From NCBI RefSeq assembly GCF_041890415.1, contig NZ_CP169056.1, forward strand, positions 1,860,001-1,924,000: a stretch of 64,000 nucleotides of DNA, in the 5' to 3' direction. The notes under the pieces are model-generated. The model saw only the letters and a program-made list of their open reading frames with translations, was not told the DNA's origin and searched no databases. Within the stretch, counting starts at the first letter, position 1, and each line of letters opens with the position of its first letter. Shown here one piece after another: positions 60,162 through 64,000 of this stretch. Made by a program: the position numbers and the translations under genes. The stretch comes from Pseudoxanthomonas koreensis_A (GTDB lineage Bacteria; Pseudomonadota; Gammaproteobacteria; Xanthomonadales; Xanthomonadaceae).

Positions 60162-61013
60162 ATGAACCTGGCGCCCGCCAGCGCCGGGCTGGGCCTGCGT
60201 CGCGCACTGCTTGATGCACTGCGCGACGCGCCGGCCGGCGCGTTCGATTTCCTGGAGTGCGCGCCCGACAACTGGATCGGCGTGGGCGGGCGCCTGGGCG
60301 AGGCGCTGGACGCATTGTCGTCACGGCACCCGATGACCTGCCACGGACTGTCGCTGTCGCTGGGCGGGGTGGAGCCGCTGGACGGGGAGTTCCTGGCCAG
60401 GACCCGGCGTTTCCTCGACCGCCACCGGGTCGCGCTGTACAGCGAGCACCTGAGCTACTGCGCCGATGACGGCCACCTCTACGACCTGATGCCGATCCCG
60501 TTCACCGACGAGGCGGTGCGCCATGTCGCCGCGCGCGTGGCACGGGTCCAGGACGTGCTGGGGCGCCGCATCGCGGTGGAGAACGTCTCCTACTACGCTG
60601 CTCCGTGGCAGGCGATGGACGAAGCCGATTTCGTGCTCGCGGTGCTGGACGAGGCCGACTGCGACCTGCTGCTGGACGTGAACAACGTCTACGTCAATGC
60701 CATCAACCATGGCTACGACGCCCGCGCGTTCCTGCAACGCATGCCGACGCGGCGGATCGCCTCCTATCACGTGGCCGGGCACTACGACCAGGCCGACGAC
60801 CTGAAGATCGACACCCACGGCGCGCCGGTGAAGGACGACGTGTGGACGCTGCTGGCCCATGTCTACCGCGTGCATGGCGTGCGCCCCACCCTGCTGGAGC
60901 GCGACTTCAACCTGCCGCCGCTGGCCGACCTGCTGGACGAGGTCGCGCGCATCCGCGTGCTGCAGCACGCTGCCACCACCACGGCCGGCACCAGGACGGG
61001 CGCGCATGCCTGA
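60162..61013 (+). CDS. DUF692 family multinuclear nonheme iron oxidative enzyme (MNIO; BufB/HvfB type)
   Basis: A 283-residue TIM-barrel protein of DUF692 (MNIO). Conserved segments are FDFLECAPDNWIG, HGLSLSLGG, YSEHLSYC, AVENVSYY, LLLDVNNVYVNAINHGYD, SYHVAGH, DTHGAPVKDDVW and LLERDFNLP, which include the His/Glu/Asp/Asn metal ligands of the family. Characterised MNIOs (MbnB, TglH, HvfB-like) oxidatively modify Cys or Asn of peptide precursors. It follows the EGxCG precursor by 32 nt and overlaps the DUF2063 gene by 8 nt. Confidence 0.92.
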   Translation: MNLAPASAGLGLRRALLDALRDAPAGAFDFLECAPDNWIGVGGRLGEALDALSSRHPMTCHGLSLSLGGVEPLDGEFLARTRRFLDRHRVALYSEHLSYCADDGHLYDLMPIPFTDEAVRHVAARVARVQDVLGRRIAVENVSYYAAPWQAMDEADFVLAVLDEADCDLLLDVNNVYVNAINHGYDARAFLQRMPTRRIASYHVAGHYDQADDLKIDTHGAPVKDDVWTLLAHVYRVHGVRPTLLERDFNLPPLADLLDEVARIRVLQHAATTTAGTRTGAHA

Positions 61014-61755
61014 CCTGCGCGCACAGCAGTTCGCCTTCGCCGCGCACCTGCGCGACCCCGACGCCAACCCGCCGCCGCCGGGCATCGAGGCGCGGCGCAT
61101 GCAGGTCTACCGCGAGCTGTTCTTCAACGGCATTGCCAGCCTGCTTGGCGGCGGCTTCCCGGTGATCCGCCGCACCCTGGGCGAGGACGCCTGGATCGCA
61201 CTGGTCCGGCGCTTCCATGCCGGCCATCGCAGCCGCACGCCACTGTTCACCGAAATCCCCGCCGAGTTCGTCCGCTTCCTCGAGCAGGGTGGCGTCAGTG
61301 CCGACGACCCGCCGTGGCTGGCCGAGCTGGCGCACTACGAGTGGATCGAGCTGGTGGTGCGGATCGACGATACGCCAACGCCTGCGCACGATCCGCATGG
61401 CGACCTGGTGCGCGGCGTACCGGTGGTCGCGCCGTGGGCACGCGCACTGGCCTATCGCTGGCCGGTGCACAGGATCGGCCCGGAGCATCGCCCGCAACAT
61501 CCGCCACCGGCACCGACCCTGCTGCTGGTCCATCGCCACGCCGACGGCCAGGCGCGGTTTGCCGCGATCTCGGCGCTGGTCCATCGCCTGCTGCAACGCC
61601 TGGGCGAAGGCGGCCTGACTGGCCAGGCGCAGTTGCGCGCGCTGGCCGACGAGGCAGGCGCGCTGGCCGACGATGGCTTCCTCGTCAGCGGCGCGGCGAT
61701 GCTCCAATCGCTGCGCGCCGACGGCGCGGTGCTGGGCACCGCCCCTGCCCGGTAG
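61006..61755 (+). CDS. DUF2063 family protein, putative MNIO partner (BufC/HvfC type)
   Basis: A 249-residue protein. The N-terminal DUF2063 module (LRAQQFAFAAHLRDPDAN, RRMQVYRELFFNGIASLLGGGFPVIRRTLGE, and the WLAELAHYEWIELVVRID helix) is the RiPP-recognition-like domain found beside DUF692 enzymes. The C-terminal part (LLLVHRHADGQARFAAISALVHRLLQRLGE) belongs to the same family pattern. It likely brings the precursor to the MNIO. Tight overlap with the preceding gene implies one complex. Confidence 0.88.
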   Translation: MPDLRAQQFAFAAHLRDPDANPPPPGIEARRMQVYRELFFNGIASLLGGGFPVIRRTLGEDAWIALVRRFHAGHRSRTPLFTEIPAEFVRFLEQGGVSADDPPWLAELAHYEWIELVVRIDDTPTPAHDPHGDLVRGVPVVAPWARALAYRWPVHRIGPEHRPQHPPPAPTLLLVHRHADGQARFAAISALVHRLLQRLGEGGLTGQAQLRALADEAGALADDGFLVSGAAMLQSLRADGAVLGTAPAR

Positions 61756-61886
61756 CAGCGCACGCCACCCACGGGCGGGCACGATCACGGTATCCGGGTG
61801 CGTACGGCACTGCGCGGCGTGGGCCGTGCACGTGAACGATGCGATTGCCGCATCGGCCGCGCGGCCCGCTCTGCTACCCTTCGTGC

Positions 61887-62543
61887 ATGAGCGAAAGCGA
61901 CCTGGATATTCCCGCTGAACCGGAGGCGCCCGCCGTCCCCGGTGCGATGGCCCGCCGCTTCCGCGGCTTCCTGCCGGTGGTGGTGGATGTGGAGACCGGC
62001 GGCTTCGACTGGAACCGGCACGCACTGCTGGAGATGGCCGCGGTCCCCATCGAACTGGACGAACAAGGCCTGTTCGTGCCCGGGCAGACCGCCAGCGCGC
62101 ATTTCATCCCCGCGCCGGGCACCGAAATCGATCCCAAGTCGCTGGAAATCACCGGCATCGACCTGGACCATCCGTTCCGCCTGGCCAAGCCCGAGCGCGA
62201 TGCGCTGGGCCATGTGTTCAACCAGGTCCGCACCGCGGTGCGCCGGCACGGCTGCCAGCGCGCGATCCTGGTCGGCCACAACGCCCACTTCGACCTGAAT
62301 TTCGTCAACGCGGCCGTGGCCCGCAGCGGCCACAAGCGCAATCCCTTCCATCCCTTCAGTGTGTTCGACACCGTGACCCTGGCCGGGGTCGCCTACGGCC
62401 AGACCGTGCTGGCGCGCGCCATGGCCGCGGCCGGCTTCGACTGGAACGCAGAGGATGCGCATTCGGCGGTGTACGACGCCGAGCAGACCGCGCGCCTGTT
62501 CTGCAAGATCGCCAACGCCTGGCCCTCCGCCCTGCCGGGCTGA
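61887..62543 (+). CDS. rnt: Ribonuclease T
   Basis: A 218-residue DEDDh exoribonuclease that trims the 3' ends of tRNA and other stable RNA. Exo I is VVDVETGGFDWNRHALLEMAAV, Exo II GHNAHFDLNFVNAAV, and Exo III HSAVYDAEQTARLFCKIA with the catalytic His. The N-terminal 20 residues are variable. The ATG at 61887 is the first that keeps the Exo I motif at the usual distance. It is transcribed independently of the DUF2063 gene (132 nt gap) and converges with rlmB. Confidence 0.96.
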   Translation: MSESDLDIPAEPEAPAVPGAMARRFRGFLPVVVDVETGGFDWNRHALLEMAAVPIELDEQGLFVPGQTASAHFIPAPGTEIDPKSLEITGIDLDHPFRLAKPERDALGHVFNQVRTAVRRHGCQRAILVGHNAHFDLNFVNAAVARSGHKRNPFHPFSVFDTVTLAGVAYGQTVLARAMAAAGFDWNAEDAHSAVYDAEQTARLFCKIANAWPSALPG

Positions 62544-62593
62544 TCGCCCGACCGCGGCCCGGAGGCGCGGGCCGTGCGCGTGCGCGGCATCGC

Positions 62594-63337
62594 TCAGCTG
62601 CGCTGACGCACCGCTTCGAACAGGCACACGCCCGCGGCCACCGACACGTTCAGGCTCTCGATGTCGCCGGGCATGGGAATGCGCACCAGCCCGTCGCAAT
62701 GTTCGCGGGTGAGCCGGCGCAGGCCCTCGGCCTCGCCCCCCAGCACCAGGGCCACGTTGCCGGCCAGGTCCACGCCGTACAGCGGGGCCTGGGCATCGCC
62801 GGCCAGGCCATAGATCCACACGCCCAGCTTCTGCAGCTCGCGCAGGCTGCGCGAGAGGTTGGTCACCACCACCACCGGCAGGCGGTCGGCGGCGCCGGCC
62901 GAGGTCTTGCGCACGGTGGCGTTGACCGGCGCGGACTTGTCCTTGGGAATCACCACGGCAGTGGCGCCGGCGGCGGCGGCGCTGCGCAGGCAGGCGCCGA
63001 GGTTGTGCGGGTCCTGCACGCCGTCCAGCACCAGCAGCAGGGCGCGGCCGGCGGCGGCCTCCACCAGGCCGGCCAATTCGTGTTCGTCCCAGGTACGCGC
63101 GGCCGCATAACGGGCGGCCACGCCCTGGTGGCGGAGCTGGCCGGCGATGCCATCCAGCGCCTGGGTGGCAACCTTGCGCACCTCGATCCCGCGGCGACGC
63201 GCCTGCTCCTCGATCTCGACCAGGCGCGGGTTGCGCGCGCCGGATTCGACCAGCACCTCGCGCACGTGCTCGGCGTCGTTCTCGACCGCCGAGGCCACGG
63301 CATTGACACCCACGACCCACTGGTTCTGCTTGCTCAT
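62594..63337 (-). CDS. rlmB: 23S rRNA (guanosine-2'-O)-methyltransferase RlmB
   Basis: A 247-residue SpoU-family methyltransferase that forms Gm2251 in 23S rRNA. The N-terminal substrate-binding domain (QWVVGVNAVASAVENDAEHVREV) is followed by the knot: LLVLDGVQDPHNLGACLRSAAAAG (motif 1), LVLGGEAEGLRRLTREHCD (motif 2) and IPMPGDIESLNVSVAAGVCLFEAV (motif 3). It lies directly downstream of rnr on the same strand, the usual rnr-rlmB arrangement. Confidence 0.97.
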   Translation of the reverse strand: MSKQNQWVVGVNAVASAVENDAEHVREVLVESGARNPRLVEIEEQARRRGIEVRKVATQALDGIAGQLRHQGVAARYAAARTWDEHELAGLVEAAAGRALLLVLDGVQDPHNLGACLRSAAAAGATAVVIPKDKSAPVNATVRKTSAGAADRLPVVVVTNLSRSLRELQKLGVWIYGLAGDAQAPLYGVDLAGNVALVLGGEAEGLRRLTREHCDGLVRIPMPGDIESLNVSVAAGVCLFEAVRQRS

Positions 63338-63421
63338 GTACGCGACCGCCGGAGGAAGGCGCGCATTATCGCACCGGGAACAACGACGCCGGAGTGCGGG
63401 CAACGAACGCGGGACCGGCCG

Positions 63422-64000
63422 TCAGTACTTCTTCTTGGTCCGCTTGGCCGGCTGCCCGCGCGGTGGCGGGGGCGGCAGGCCAGCCTCGGCGTCCTTGTCC
63501 TCGACCAGGCGGAAGTCGATCTTGCGCTCTTCCAGGCTGGCCTTGAGCACGATGATCCGGACCCGGTCGCCAAGCCGGAACTCCATGCCGCGGCGCTCGC
63601 CGGACAGGGTCTTGCGCACCGGATCGAAGTGGTAATAGTCGTGCGGCAACTGGGTCACGTGGACCAGGCCGTTGACCTTGGATTCGTCCAGCTCGATGAA
63701 CAGGCCGAAGCTGGTCACGCCGCTGATCACGCCATCGAACTTGCCGCCGACGTGCTTCTCCATCCATGCCGCACGGTAGCGCTCGTCGACCTCGCGCTCG
63801 GCCTCGTCGGCGCGACGCTCGCGCTCGGAGCACTGCAATGCCAGCGCGGCCATGTCGCGCGGCGAATACTGGAAGCCGTCGGGCTTCTTCTTCGTCAGCG
63901 CGTACTTGATCGCGCGGTGCACCAGCAGGTCCGGGTAGCGGCGGATCGGCGAGGTGAAGTGGGCGTAGGCATCCAGCGCCAGGCCGAAATGGCCGGCGTT
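63422..64000 (-). CDS. rnr: Ribonuclease R, C-terminal part
   Basis: The last 192 residues; the gene runs off the right edge. The visible RNB-domain end includes HFTSPIRRYPDLLVHRAIKYAL, and the S1 RNA-binding domain reads DGVISGVTSFGLFIELDESKVNGLVHVTQLPHDYYHFDP. The basic tail after it (KDAEAGLPPPPPRGQPAKRTKKKY) matches the lysine-rich RNase R end. It is a processive 3'-5' exoribonuclease that degrades structured RNA. An internal ATG at 63922 is not the real start. Confidence 0.96.
   Translation of the reverse strand, partial: NAGHFGLALDAYAHFTSPIRRYPDLLVHRAIKYALTKKKPDGFQYSPRDMAALALQCSERERRADEAEREVDERYRAAWMEKHVGGKFDGVISGVTSFGLFIELDESKVNGLVHVTQLPHDYYHFDPVRKTLSGERRGMEFRLGDRVRIIVLKASLEERKIDFRLVEDKDAEAGLPPPPPRGQPAKRTKKKY

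Overview
The window is chromosomal DNA of very high G+C content from a gammaproteobacterium of the Xanthomonadales (Lysobacteraceae: the Lysobacter / Luteimonas / Pseudoxanthomonas / Xanthomonas group). The placement rests on protein character, on the rpsP-rimM-trmD-rplS and murJ-ribF-ileS-lspA-ispH orders, and on GTAG-headed REP-like palindromes of the kind common in this family. The genus cannot be fixed from the sequence alone. Genes are densely packed, many overlap by ATGA, and most belong to the core genome. No prophage, insertion sequence or CRISPR array was seen.

Layout. 1-5 kb: 5' part of a UbiB/AarF-type gene, pncC, a TonB-dependent receptor and a His-rich cation efflux protein, all on the minus strand. 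5-13 kb: a lipoprotein sugar dehydrogenase and mutS (+), a glutathione transferase with its WYL regulator (-), a DUF937 protein and a catalase (+). 13-16 kb: hslR, then the rpsP-rimM-trmD-rplS operon (-). 16-23.5 kb: mdtABC multidrug efflux operon (+). 23.5-29 kb: class IV aminotransferase, ffh, a CcsA-type cytochrome c assembly protein, radA, a YkgJ protein and a small basic protein. 29.1 kb: tRNA-Thr(CGT). 29-41 kb: a DUF3772/MscS channel, the murJ-ribF-ileS-lspA-ispH operon, rpsT, obgE, rpmA and rplU. 41-51 kb: uvrA with an overlapping thioesterase, a universal stress protein, two crotonases, a sulfurtransferase, a DUF1289-NUDIX fusion, an FKBP isomerase and nth.

51.3-59.5 kb is a phosphate-starvation (Pho) island. 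A phosphate-selective porin and a periplasmic PstS are divergently transcribed from facing Pho boxes, each built of four half-sites exactly 11 bp apart. After a 1-kb repeat-filled gap, a second, lipoprotein PstS with its own Pho box leads pstC-pstA-pstB-phoU. The porin would admit phosphate, the two PstS proteins would bind it, PstCAB would import it and PhoU would report it.

59.7-61.8 kb holds the most interesting cassette: a secreted EF-hand protein in which all six cysteines lie in E-G-x-C-G pentapeptides, followed by a DUF692 (MNIO) enzyme and a DUF2063 protein. This is the arrangement of a copper-related RiPP pathway of the Hvf/bufferin type, with a precursor of unusual design. The window ends with rnt, rlmB and the 3' part of rnr.
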